Positions 44,318-53,331 of a stretch of DNA of 64,000 nucleotides are shown piece by piece. The notes under the pieces were generated by a model. The model saw only the letters and a program-made list of their open reading frames with translations, ran no database searches and was not told the DNA's origin. Source of the stretch: CADEED01 sp035765415. Lineage in GTDB: Bacteria; Pseudomonadota; Gammaproteobacteria; Steroidobacterales; Steroidobacteraceae. Within the stretch, counting starts at the first letter, position 1. Every line of letters starts with the position of its first letter. The position numbers were made by a program, and so were the translations under genes. The stretch lies in assembly GCA_035765415.1 (NCBI GenBank), contig DASTXR010000052.1, positions 29,359 to 93,358 of the forward strand. The letters run 5' to 3'.

Positions 44318-44423
44318 TCGCCGCGGCGCCCGGCCGCCTTGCGCGAAGGCGCTCACCTCAGCAAAATCTGCGCCCCGAACGGCACGGAACTTCCCGCACG
44401 GCCGACCGCTCTGAACAGGCGCT

Positions 44424-45134
44424 ATGATCAAGACGCAGAACCTGACCAAGAACTACGACGGCCTGCTGGCCGTCGACGACCTCACTTTCAGCGTGGAACC
44501 CGGCGAAGTCCTGGGTTTTCTCGGCCCCAACGGCGCCGGCAAATCCACCACGATGCGCATGCTCGCGGGATTCATCACGCCCACCAGCGGCACGGGCAGC
44601 ATCTGCGGCCACGACATCTCCTCCGACGCGCTGGCCGCAAAACGGGAGCTCGGCTATCTACCCGAGGGGGCGCCCCATTACGGCGAGATGACGGTCGGCG
44701 GCTTTCTCGACTTCATCGCCGACCTGCGTGGCCTGGAAGGCGCGCACCGCAAATCGCGGCTGGATTACGTGCTCGGCCGGCTGCAGCTCGAGCCGGTGGT
44801 CGCCCAGACCATCGACACGCTTTCCAAGGGCTTCAAGCGCCGCGTGGGGCTCGCCCAGGCCATCGTCCACGACCCCAAGGTGCTGATCCTCGATGAGCCC
44901 ACCGACGGCCTCGATCCGCTGCAGAAGCACGAGGTCCGCACGCTCATCAGCGAAATCGCGCGCGAGAAGACCATCGTCATCTCCACGCACATCCTCGAGG
45001 AAGTCGACGCGGTCTGCACTCGCGCCATCATCGTGGCGCGCGGCAAACTAGTCGCCGACGACACGCCCGCGGGCCTCAAGGCGCGCGCGCCGTCGGGCCG
45101 CCTCGAAGACGTCTTCCGCTCCGTCGCCGCCTGA
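44424..45134 (+). CDS. ABC transporter ATP-binding protein (GldA-like)
   Basis: A 236-residue ATPase. Walker A GPNGAGKST is at 34-42, the signature reads LSKGFKRRVGLA (a variant of LSGGQ common in ABC-2 exporters), and Walker B is VLILDEPTDGLDP. It would power the membrane protein of the next gene. In Bacteroidetes the equivalent GldA-GldF-GldG set is needed for gliding; in Proteobacteria its role is unknown. It lies 23 bases upstream of the permease. Confidence 0.92.
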   Translation: MIKTQNLTKNYDGLLAVDDLTFSVEPGEVLGFLGPNGAGKSTTMRMLAGFITPTSGTGSICGHDISSDALAAKRELGYLPEGAPHYGEMTVGGFLDFIADLRGLEGAHRKSRLDYVLGRLQLEPVVAQTIDTLSKGFKRRVGLAQAIVHDPKVLILDEPTDGLDPLQKHEVRTLISEIAREKTIVISTHILEEVDAVCTRAIIVARGKLVADDTPAGLKARAPSGRLEDVFRSVAA

Positions 45135-45157
45135 CCCCACTTTTTCCGGGAGCATCC

Positions 45158-45892
45158 TTGAAAACCGTCGCAATCATCCTGCGCCGCGAGCTCGCGAGTT
45201 ATTTCGCGACTCCCATCGCATACGTCGTCCTGGTCATCTTCCTGCTGCTCGCCAACCTGTTCGCCTTCTCGTTCGGCGCACTGTTCGAGCGTGGGCAGGC
45301 GGATCTCACCCCGTTCTTCCAGTTCCTGCCCTGGCTCTACCTGTTCCTGATTCCCGCCGTCTCCATGCGGCTGTGGGCCGAGGAACGGCGCAACGGCAGC
45401 ATCGAGCTGCTGCTCACGCAGCCCATCACGCTGTGGCAGGCGGTGCTCGGCAAGTTCTTCGCCGCCTGGGCGTTCGTCGGGCTGGCGCTCGCGCTCACCT
45501 TCCCCATCTGGATCACGGTCAACTACCTCGGCAATCCGGACAACGGCGCCATCCTCGCGGCATACGTGGGCTCGCTGTTCGTGGCCGGCGGGTTCCTCGC
45601 GGTCGGCTCGTTCACTTCCAGCCTCACGCGCAACCAGCTCATCGCGTTCCTGCTCGCGATGCTGGTCTGCTTCGTGCTGCTGATCGCCGGGTTCCCGGCG
45701 GGCACCGACTGGTTCCAGACCTGGGCGCCGCAGTGGTTCGTGCAGGGTGTCGCCTCGCTTTCGTTCCTCACGCACTTCGAGAACACCATCAAGGGCGTGC
45801 TCGATCTGCGTGACGTCCTGTACTACTCGCTGGTCGCCATCTTCTTCCTGCTCGCGAGCACCGTGGTGCTCGACGCGCGCAAGTCGAAATAA
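45158..45892 (+). CDS. ABC-2 type permease (GldF-like)
   Basis: A 244-residue protein with six membrane helices: VAIILRRELASYFATPIAYV at the N terminus, FLPWLYLFLIPAVSMRLWAE with the ABC-2 coupling segment, and EERRNGSIELLLTQPIT. The start is TTG at 45158-45160, supported by GGGAG upstream. It is followed by the GldG-like gene after 11 bases. Confidence 0.9.
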   Translation: MKTVAIILRRELASYFATPIAYVVLVIFLLLANLFAFSFGALFERGQADLTPFFQFLPWLYLFLIPAVSMRLWAEERRNGSIELLLTQPITLWQAVLGKFFAAWAFVGLALALTFPIWITVNYLGNPDNGAILAAYVGSLFVAGGFLAVGSFTSSLTRNQLIAFLLAMLVCFVLLIAGFPAGTDWFQTWAPQWFVQGVASLSFLTHFENTIKGVLDLRDVLYYSLVAIFFLLASTVVLDARKSK

Positions 45893-45903
45893 CGGATCGC
45901 CCG

Positions 45904-47802
45904 ATGTCAAAGCTATTCAACAAGACTTCCCTCGGCGCCACCGGCCTCGCCATCGTCGGCGTGCTGTTCATCGCCATCATGCTGCTGGCCAACCTGCTGC
46001 TGCGCGGCGCGAAGTTCGACCTCACCTCCGACAACCTGTACACGATCTCCGAAGGCACGGACAACATCGTGGACGGCCTCGGCGAGCCGGTGAACCTCTA
46101 TCTATTCTTCTCCGAGAAGACCGCCACGCCCATTCCGCAGTTGCGCAACCACGGCATCCGCGTGCGCGAGCTGCTCGAGGAGCTGGTCTCGCGGTCGAAC
46201 GGCAAGCTCACGCTCAAGGTCATCGACCCGCAGCCGTTCTCCGAGGAAGAGGACCGCGCGCAGGAACTCGGCGTCAATTCCATGCCCATGGGCGCCACCG
46301 GCGACAAGCTGTACCTCGGGCTCGCCGCCACCAATTCCACGGACGGCAAGGAAGCCATTCCCTTCCTCGACCCCCAGTCCGAAGAGCAGCTCGAATACGA
46401 CGTGGCCAAGCTGATCCACAAGCTGTCGAGCGCGAAAAAGCCGGTCATCGGCTGGTTGTCGTCCTTGCCCATGCAGGGCGGCTTCGATCCGCAGACGGGT
46501 CGCCAGAGCCAACCCTGGGTGGTCTTCGGGCAGATCGAGCAGCTCTACACGCTGCGCGCGTTGCAGCCGTCGCTCACCAAGATCGACGCCGATGTCGACG
46601 TGCTGGTCATCGTGCATCCGAAGCAGCTGCCGCCCGCGGCCCTGTATGCCATCGACCAGTTCGCGCTGCGTGGCGGCCACATCCTCGCGTTCATCGACCC
46701 GAACGCGCAGGCAGACAACGCCGGCGCCGACCCTAACAACCCGATGGCGGCCATGACCGCCGACAGGTCCTCGCATCTCGAACCGCTGCTCGCCGCGTGG
46801 GGTCTGGAATTCAAGCCCGACCAGGTGGTGGGCGACCTGGAGCGCGGACTCACCGTGTCCATGCGCGAAGGCGAGCAACCTTCGCAGCACATCGCCATCC
46901 TGGGCATGAACAACGGCAGCATGGCCAAGGATGTCATCACCGCGCGGCTCGACAGCATCAACCTGGCGACCGCGGGTAGTTTGAAGCCGCTGCCCGGAAC
47001 CAAGCTGCAGCTCGATGCGCTCATGCGCACCAGCGCCCAGGCCGGCCTGCTGCCGGTACAGACCATCAACATGATGAGCGACCCCGCCTCGCTGCGTGAC
47101 GGCTTCAAGCCGACCGGCGAACTCATCGTCGCCGCGCGTATCTCCGGCAATGCGGCCAGCGCCTATCCCGACGGCCCGCCCGCGGGCGTCACCGCGCTGC
47201 CCGAGGCGCTGAAGGCATCCGCGAAGCCGCTGAATGTCGTGGTGATCGCGGACTCGGACCTGCTGTCCGACTTCATGTGGGTGCAGCAGCGCAGCTTCTT
47301 CGGCCAGACCATCGCGCAACCGTTCGCCAACAACGGCGAGCTGGTGTGGAACGCGCTCGACAACCTGAGCGGCAGCGCCGACCTCATCAGCATTCGCGGG
47401 CGTGCGCCGTATTCGCGTCCGTTCGACCGTGTCGAAGCGCTGCGGCGCGTCGCCGACGCGCGCTTCCGTTCCACCGAACAGCAGCTCCAGACGCAGCTCC
47501 AGCAGACCGAAGAGCAGTTGACCAAGCTGCAGAGCGCGCAGCCCGGCGGCGATGCGATCCTGTCGCCCGAAGCGGCCGCCGCCATCGACCGCTTCCAGGA
47601 TGAAAAGCTGCGCATCCGCAAGGAGCTTCGCAAGACCAAGGCCGATCTCGAGCTCGAGATCAAGTCGCTGGGCACGAGGATGAAACTCATCAACGTGCTC
47701 GCGATGCCGCTGGTCATCACGCTGGTGGCCCTGCTGGTGGCGTCCTGGCGCAAGCGCCGGCGCCATGCCATCGCCATGCTCCGCAAAGGCGGTGCGGCAT
47801 GA
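45904..47802 (+). CDS. GldG-like ABC auxiliary protein
   Basis: A 632-residue membrane-anchored protein. An N-terminal helix (GATGLAIVGVLFIAIMLLAN) precedes a large periplasmic domain of the ABC_transp_aux/GldG type (FDLTSDNLYTISEGTDNIVD, then VIDPQPFSEEEDRAQELGV; DVLVIVHPKQLPPAALYAID); a Gln/Glu-rich coiled coil (TEQQLQTQLQQTEEQLTKLQ) and a C-terminal helix close it. It probably works with the ABC-2 permease on an unknown envelope substrate. Its stop overlaps the next start (ATGA, 47799-47802). Confidence 0.88.
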   Translation: MSKLFNKTSLGATGLAIVGVLFIAIMLLANLLLRGAKFDLTSDNLYTISEGTDNIVDGLGEPVNLYLFFSEKTATPIPQLRNHGIRVRELLEELVSRSNGKLTLKVIDPQPFSEEEDRAQELGVNSMPMGATGDKLYLGLAATNSTDGKEAIPFLDPQSEEQLEYDVAKLIHKLSSAKKPVIGWLSSLPMQGGFDPQTGRQSQPWVVFGQIEQLYTLRALQPSLTKIDADVDVLVIVHPKQLPPAALYAIDQFALRGGHILAFIDPNAQADNAGADPNNPMAAMTADRSSHLEPLLAAWGLEFKPDQVVGDLERGLTVSMREGEQPSQHIAILGMNNGSMAKDVITARLDSINLATAGSLKPLPGTKLQLDALMRTSAQAGLLPVQTINMMSDPASLRDGFKPTGELIVAARISGNAASAYPDGPPAGVTALPEALKASAKPLNVVVIADSDLLSDFMWVQQRSFFGQTIAQPFANNGELVWNALDNLSGSADLISIRGRAPYSRPFDRVEALRRVADARFRSTEQQLQTQLQQTEEQLTKLQSAQPGGDAILSPEAAAAIDRFQDEKLRIRKELRKTKADLELEIKSLGTRMKLINVLAMPLVITLVALLVASWRKRRRHAIAMLRKGGAA

Positions 47803-48950
47803 ACCAGAAAAAGTTCTTCGCGCTGGCCGCCACCACGGTGGTGGTGCTCGGCGCCGGTGTATGGCTGTCGATGCACCGCTCGAGCGAGCAGTCCGACCTC
47901 GGCGGCGCGCTGGTGTTCGCCGATCTCAAGCCCGCGCTCGGGGAAATCACCGAAGTGCGCCTTTCCAAGGGCGACGGCAGCCGCACCACGCTGGCCAAGT
48001 CGGGCGATGCCTGGACCGTGGTGGAACGCCAGTTCCCCGCCGACGCCGCGCGCGTGCGCGACCTCGCGCTGAATCTCGCCACACTCAAGGTCGTCGAGCG
48101 CAAGACGCAGGATCCGGCCAACTACGCCAGGCTCGGCGTCGAGGCGCCCGACACTCCCACCGCCACCAGCACGCTGGTGGAAGTGGTCACGGCCAGGAAA
48201 ACCTGGTCGTTGATCGTGGGCAAGGCCGCCGACGGCCACTCGGGCTACGTGCGCAAACCGGCCGAGGCCGGCAGCGTGCTCGCCGAACCTTTCGTCGCCG
48301 TCGATCCCGATCAGAAGCGCTGGATCGATCGGCTGCTGACCGACATTCCCGGCACCAGCGTGCACGAGATCGACGTCAAACCGGCGAGCGGTCCCGCCTA
48401 TCAACTGAGGCGCGCCACGCGTGACGCCGCGGATCTCGACATGAAGCCGGTTCCGCGGGGACGCAAGGCGACGACGCCCATGTCGCTGGGTGTCCACCAG
48501 ACCGAAGCGCTCGCCGCATTCAACTTCGACGACGTGCGCGCGACGCCCTCGCCGGCTCCGGCCGCCACTGACACCGCGATCTATCGAACGTTCGACGGAC
48601 AGGTCATCGAGTTCTCCGGCCGGCGTGAAGGAGAGAAGGCGTTCGTGACCGTTGCCGCGCGCCGCGACGAGGACCTGGCGGCGAAGTTCGCGGTGCCCGC
48701 TGCGCCTCCTGCGCCGGCCGCCGCTCCGGCTCCCGCCGCTGACGCAAAACCCGCCGCAGCGCCCGCCACCCCGGCTGCGGCTGCGACACCGGCTGCGCCC
48801 GCGGCCACGCCGGCCGACAAGACGGTGGAAAGACTGGGCGCTCGCGCGACCGGCCTCGAGTTCGAGATCCCCGTTTACAAATACGACACCATCTTCCGCA
48901 AACAGGAAGAACTTCTCGAGAAGCCGCCGGAACCCGCGAAGAAGCAGTAG
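47799..48950 (+). CDS. DUF4340 envelope protein
   Basis: A 383-residue protein with an N-terminal anchor (FFALAATTVVVLGAGVWLSM) and a periplasmic domain of repeated beta-strands (EITEVRLSKGDGSRTTLAKS; WTVVERQFPADAARVRDLAL), the DUF4340 pattern. An Ala/Pro-rich low-complexity stretch (about 300-340) precedes a C-terminal Lys-rich segment. DUF4340 genes regularly follow GldG-like genes, suggesting a joint complex, but no activity is known. It ends nine bases from the convergent lptG. Confidence 0.85.
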   Translation: MNQKKFFALAATTVVVLGAGVWLSMHRSSEQSDLGGALVFADLKPALGEITEVRLSKGDGSRTTLAKSGDAWTVVERQFPADAARVRDLALNLATLKVVERKTQDPANYARLGVEAPDTPTATSTLVEVVTARKTWSLIVGKAADGHSGYVRKPAEAGSVLAEPFVAVDPDQKRWIDRLLTDIPGTSVHEIDVKPASGPAYQLRRATRDAADLDMKPVPRGRKATTPMSLGVHQTEALAAFNFDDVRATPSPAPAATDTAIYRTFDGQVIEFSGRREGEKAFVTVAARRDEDLAAKFAVPAAPPAPAAAPAPAADAKPAAAPATPAAAATPAAPAATPADKTVERLGARATGLEFEIPVYKYDTIFRKQEELLEKPPEPAKKQ

Positions 48951-48959
48951 TTCGCTGCG

Positions 48960-50027
48960 CTAACGCGTGCGCGCTATGAGGATGAGCGCCGCGCTGGCTA
49001 ACAAGGCCGTGGGCACCCAGGCCAGCACCAGGGGGCTGGCGTCGAACACCACGGCGCCGCTCTCGAGCATCCGCTGCACGAGGAAGAACAGGATGCCGAT
49101 GAGCACGCCGAGCAGCGTGCGCGCGCCCGCCCCCGCCGACCGCAGGCCGCCGAAGACGAAGGGAACCGCGAGCAGCGTGGCAAACAGGATGGCGGCGGTG
49201 CGCGCGATGCGCGACCAGAACGCGAACTCCTGCTCGGCGGCGTCGAGATCGTTCCGCTTCAGGTGCTGGATGAGGTTCCACAACACGCGGGTTTCGAGCT
49301 GGCGCGGCGAGGAGACGGTCAGCGCCAGGAAATCCCCGCCGACGGTCGAGTGAAAGTCCCGGCTGGCCTCGCGTTGCGATTCGATGCGCTCGCCGCCGAA
49401 CGTGGTGCTGGCGTAGTTCGAGAGCTTCCAGCTGCCGTCGGGCTGCACGTTGGCGGTGGTGGCGGTGGCCACGGCCTTCAGGTCGTGCTCGGGAGTCAGC
49501 TCGAAGATCCTCATGCCGCCGAACTCCCCGCCTCCGGACTGCTGCGACACGTTGATGAGCAGGTCGCCGTCGCGCACCCAGGGCCCGCCGCGCCCGGCGA
49601 ACGTGATGGTCGAGAACTTGGCTAACAACTTCTGCTGCTTGGCCATGGCCTGCAGCGGCGGCGCCAGGAACTCGCCGCACACCACGGCGAACAGCACCAG
49701 CATCAGTCCGGCCGCGGCCACCGCGGATGAAATACGCCACACGGAGATGCCCGCCGCCCGCATCACCGTGAGCTCGCTGCCGCGCGACAACGTGCCGAGC
49801 CCCAGCAGCGCGCCGATGAGCACCGCGATGGGCATCATCTCGTAGACCTGGTTCGGAACGTTCAGCAGCACGAACCAGAACGCGTCGAGCGCCGTGTAGC
49901 TGCCGAGGCCGATGTCGTCCTGCTGATTGGCGAACAGGAACAACGCGCCGAGCGTCAGCAGCACGCCCAGCACCACGAACACTCCGCCGAGCACCGCGCG
50001 GATCACGTAACGATCGAGCAGATTCAT
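48960..50027 (-). CDS. lptG: LPS export permease LptG
   Basis: A 355-residue inner-membrane protein of the YjgP/YjgQ family, half of the LptB2FG extractor that lifts LPS from the inner membrane. It begins MNLLDRYVIRAVLGGVFVVL, has GTLSRGSELTVMRAAGISVW (coupling helix), a periplasmic jelly-roll and three C-terminal helices. The ATG at 50025-50027 overlaps the lptF stop (ATGA); the open frame beyond is a shadow of lptF. Confidence 0.94.
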   Translation of the reverse strand: MNLLDRYVIRAVLGGVFVVLGVLLTLGALFLFANQQDDIGLGSYTALDAFWFVLLNVPNQVYEMMPIAVLIGALLGLGTLSRGSELTVMRAAGISVWRISSAVAAAGLMLVLFAVVCGEFLAPPLQAMAKQQKLLAKFSTITFAGRGGPWVRDGDLLINVSQQSGGGEFGGMRIFELTPEHDLKAVATATTANVQPDGSWKLSNYASTTFGGERIESQREASRDFHSTVGGDFLALTVSSPRQLETRVLWNLIQHLKRNDLDAAEQEFAFWSRIARTAAILFATLLAVPFVFGGLRSAGAGARTLLGVLIGILFFLVQRMLESGAVVFDASPLVLAWVPTALLASAALILIARTR

Positions 50028-51154
50028 GCGGCAGCCCCCGAGGCCGCGGCGCGCGCGGTGTTGCGGCGGTAGCGCAGCCGCGCCAGCACCTTCGGCACGA
50101 TGAGCAGCGCGGCGGCGAACAACGCGACCACCGCGTGCACCCACCACAGCCCTAACCACTCGGGCAACGTGCCGCGCTCGATCCACATCTTCCCGGCGAT
50201 GGCCAGGTTGATGTAGAGGAAGAAGATGAGGATGGCGAAGCCGACGCGCGCATAACGGCCCTGGCGCGGCCGCAGGCGCGCGAGCGGCACGGCGATCAGT
50301 CCCATGACCACGGCCATGATGGGCAGCGCCAGGCGCCAGTGGAGCTCGGCGCGGTGCTCGGGGTCGCTCGAGGAGGTGAGCGCGATCGTGGACACACCTT
50401 CCAGTTTCAGGGCGCCACCGGACATCGCCGGCAGCCGGACGGGTATGGTGTTCTCGGCGAAACGCACGATGCGGAATCGGCGCTCACCGGGGATTCCCTC
50501 ATATCGCTCGCCGTCGTACAGCGTGATGATCTGCAGGTCTCCCCCTTCCGAGTAGGCATGCGTGGCGCGTTGCGCCAGCGCGATCTCGAGCACGTTGTCC
50601 CGGCTGCGCTGAACGAAGACCCGGCGCAACGTCCCGTCGCTGTCCGCTGACTGCGCATACACCACCGTCCCGCCGCCGCCGAACGTCGCGAACTTGCCGG
50701 CGCTGACCGGCGCGAACTGGCCGGCGCGCAGCGCTTCGCTGCGCAGCGTGAGCGCGCGGCCCGCGGCCGCCGGCGAAACCTTGAGGGAAATTACCGCTAA
50801 CAAGGCCGTGAGCACGGCGGTGATGATCAGTACCGGCACCATGACCGCGCGCGACCCGGTGCCGCAGGCCTGCGCCGCCGTCATTTCGCTGTCGTGGTAC
50901 AGGCGCCCCAGGGCGAGCACGATGCCGAGCAGCAGCGCCACCGGGATGACCAGCGACAGGCTCTGCACCGCGCCGAGCATGATGAGCTCGAGCACCACGC
51001 CCCGCGGAAACTGGTTCTCGGCCGCGCGCTCTAACACGCGCGCAACCTGATCGGTCAGCATTATCGCCAGCAGCACGCCGGACACTGATAAACAGCTCAC
51101 GGCGACTTCGCGCAGGATGTAGCGATCGAGAATTCGCAGCAACAGACCACCCAA
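50024..51154 (-). CDS. lptF: LPS export permease LptF
   Basis: A protein of about 376 residues, partner of LptG. RILDRYILREVAVSCLSVSG opens the first helix; GRLYHDSEMTAAQACGTGSR is the coupling helix toward LptB, and AELHWRLALPIMAVVMGLIA lies after the periplasmic domain. The start is uncertain: TTG at 51152-51154 gives the longest form, while a second TTG twelve bases inside (preceded by GGGTGG) would begin LLRILDRYILRE. It is divergent from pepA. Confidence 0.92.
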   Translation of the reverse strand: MGGLLLRILDRYILREVAVSCLSVSGVLLAIMLTDQVARVLERAAENQFPRGVVLELIMLGAVQSLSLVIPVALLLGIVLALGRLYHDSEMTAAQACGTGSRAVMVPVLIITAVLTALLAVISLKVSPAAAGRALTLRSEALRAGQFAPVSAGKFATFGGGGTVVYAQSADSDGTLRRVFVQRSRDNVLEIALAQRATHAYSEGGDLQIITLYDGERYEGIPGERRFRIVRFAENTIPVRLPAMSGGALKLEGVSTIALTSSSDPEHRAELHWRLALPIMAVVMGLIAVPLARLRPRQGRYARVGFAILIFFLYINLAIAGKMWIERGTLPEWLGLWWVHAVVALFAAALLIVPKVLARLRYRRNTARAAASGAAA

Positions 51155-51213
51155 ACCGACTTGAGTTACACTTCGCGACCTTAAAACACCCCACCCTCCG
51201 CGACAATGCGAGC

Positions 51214-52728
51214 GTGATCATGCAGTTCGAAACCTGGACCCGTGGGCTTGCCGACCTTACAACCGATTGCCTCGCCGTCGGCGTCCACGATAGCGGCGAA
51301 CTCACCGCCGAAGCAAAGGCGCTCGATGCGCTCTGCCAGGAGAAGCTTTCCCGGCTCGTCAAGCGCGGCGACTTCTCCGCCAAGGCCGGCGAGACCTGGC
51401 TGCTCACCGACCTCGCGGGCATTCACGCCGAGCGTGTGCTGCTGGTGGGCATCGGCCCCAAGGCCACCTCGTCGAAGGATGACATCACGCGAAAGGCCTG
51501 GCGCCGCGCAATCTCCGCCGCCGTCGGCGCCGCCACGCGCACGCGTATCACCTCGCTGGCGCTGGCGCTGCCGCGCCCGGCCGCGAAGCAGCTGTCGGAC
51601 GAACGCCTCGGCCGCGCCGTGGCCGAGATCACCGGCCACACGCTCTATCGCGTCAACGACCTCAAGAGCGGCAAGAAGCCGCGTGCGCATGCGCTCACGC
51701 GCGTGGCGGTAGTCGCGCCCGCCAAAGCCGCTGGCGCCATCGAAAAAGGTTTCGCGCAGGGCAGCGCGCTCGCCTCGGGCGCCGCGCTCATGCGCAACCT
51801 CGCCAACCTGCCCGGCAATGTCTGTACGCCCTCGTATCTCGCGAAGACGGCGCAGGACCTTGCGAAGTCCTACAAATCCCTGCGCGTGAAGGTGCTCGGG
51901 CTGCCCGAGATCAAGCGCGAGAAGATGGGCTGCTTCCTGGCCGTCACACAGGGCAGCGAAGAGCCGCCGCGTTTCCTCGTCATCGAGCACCGTCATACCC
52001 GCGCCAAAGGCGCGCCCACGGTGCTGGTCGGCAAGGGCATCACGTTCGACACGGGCGGCATCTCGCTCAAAGACCCCCCGACCATGGACGAAATGAAATT
52101 CGACATGAGCGGCGCGGCCTGCGTGATCGGCACCATGAAGGCCGTGGCCGAGCTCAACCTGCCGCTCAACGTCGTGGGGCTCGTGGCCGCCTGCGAGAAC
52201 ATGCCCGACGGCCGCGCCATCAAACCGGGCGACATCGTCACCAGCGCCGCCGGCCTCACCGTCGAGATCCTCAACACCGACGCCGAAGGCCGCCTGATCC
52301 TCTGCGACGCGCTCCACTACGCGCGGCGTTTCAAGCCGGACGTGGTGGTCGACATGGCCACGTTGACGGGCGCTATTGTCGTAGCGCTCGGCACTCACCA
52401 CACCGGCGTCTTCGCGAACGACGACGCGCTCGCGCGTGAAATCGTGGACTGCGGCGCGTCGGTGGACGATCGCGCGTGGCACATGCCGTTGACCGAGGAG
52501 TACGGCGAGCAGCTCAAGAGCAATTTCGCCGACATGGCCAACGTGGCCGGTCGCGACGGCGGCTCCATCACGGCCGCGGCGTTCCTCGCGAAGTTCACGA
52601 AGGATCTCACCTGGGCGCACCTGGACATCGCCGGAACGGCATACCAGGGCGGCGCCGGCAAAGGCAGCACGGGTCGGCCGAGCGCCATGCTGCTCGAGTT
52701 CCTGTTGCGGCGGGCATCCCCGCGTTAG
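51214..52728 (+). CDS. pepA: Leucyl aminopeptidase
   Basis: A 504-residue M17 metallopeptidase forming a hexamer with two metal ions per site; it removes N-terminal residues and in E. coli also binds DNA. GKGITFDTGG (with Lys274 and Asp279), MKFDMSGAA and the signature NTDAEGRL (354-361) carry the ligands. The start is GTG at 51214 (VIMQFET) or ATG at 51220. The lptF / pepA divergence and pepA-holC order are standard in Gammaproteobacteria. Confidence 0.96.
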   Translation: MIMQFETWTRGLADLTTDCLAVGVHDSGELTAEAKALDALCQEKLSRLVKRGDFSAKAGETWLLTDLAGIHAERVLLVGIGPKATSSKDDITRKAWRRAISAAVGAATRTRITSLALALPRPAAKQLSDERLGRAVAEITGHTLYRVNDLKSGKKPRAHALTRVAVVAPAKAAGAIEKGFAQGSALASGAALMRNLANLPGNVCTPSYLAKTAQDLAKSYKSLRVKVLGLPEIKREKMGCFLAVTQGSEEPPRFLVIEHRHTRAKGAPTVLVGKGITFDTGGISLKDPPTMDEMKFDMSGAACVIGTMKAVAELNLPLNVVGLVAACENMPDGRAIKPGDIVTSAAGLTVEILNTDAEGRLILCDALHYARRFKPDVVVDMATLTGAIVVALGTHHTGVFANDDALAREIVDCGASVDDRAWHMPLTEEYGEQLKSNFADMANVAGRDGGSITAAAFLAKFTKDLTWAHLDIAGTAYQGGAGKGSTGRPSAMLLEFLLRRASPR

Positions 52729-52759
52729 GGGTTACAACCCAACGGCGCGTTCGAACCCG

Positions 52760-53188
52760 ATGCCTCCGCGAGTCGATTTCTACGTGAGCGAAGCCGCGGG
52801 CGTCGATGCGCGCCTGCGTCTCGCCTGCCGCGTCGCCGAGAAGGCTTACCTCGCCAAACAATCCGTGGTCGTCCTGTTCGACGATTCCGAACCTCTGCGC
52901 CGCTTCGACGACCTGCTCTGGACCTTCGGCGAGTTCAGTTTCGTGCCGCACGACACCGTCACCGCGCAGGGCGTCTGCGAGTCACCCGTCGCGCTGACGA
53001 CCGGCCCCCTGCCTGCCGATCACTCCGACGTGCTCATCAATCTCGCCAGCGCCGTGCCGCCGTTCTTCGAGAAGTTCGCGCGCGTCGCGGAGTTTCTCGA
53101 TGGCAGGCCCGAGGTGCGCGCCGCGGGGCGCGAGCGGTTCAAGGTCTATCGCGGCAAGGCGATCGACCCGCAGACGCACAACGTTTGA
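52760..53188 (+). CDS. holC: DNA polymerase III chi subunit
   Basis: A 142-residue protein matching HolC: PRVDFYVSEAAG, ACRVAEKAYLAKQSVVVLF, LLWTFGEFSFVPH and DVLINLASAVPPFFEKFARV. Chi links the clamp loader (through psi) to single-stranded DNA-binding protein. It follows pepA by 31 bases. The usual next gene, valS, is displaced about 2.5 kb downstream by the gene at 53332. Confidence 0.93.
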   Translation: MPPRVDFYVSEAAGVDARLRLACRVAEKAYLAKQSVVVLFDDSEPLRRFDDLLWTFGEFSFVPHDTVTAQGVCESPVALTTGPLPADHSDVLINLASAVPPFFEKFARVAEFLDGRPEVRAAGRERFKVYRGKAIDPQTHNV

Positions 53189-53331
53189 CGGGGATCATTG
53201 TAGGAAGGGCCCTGCCGCGGTCGGGGCAATTATCCTCCGTCGGTTGTACGCCGCGTCGCTCGTCCGCTGCACCGCAACTCTGATCTGATGCGTGCGAGGC
53301 CAGGAAGGCCCCGCGGTCTAACTACGCCTCC

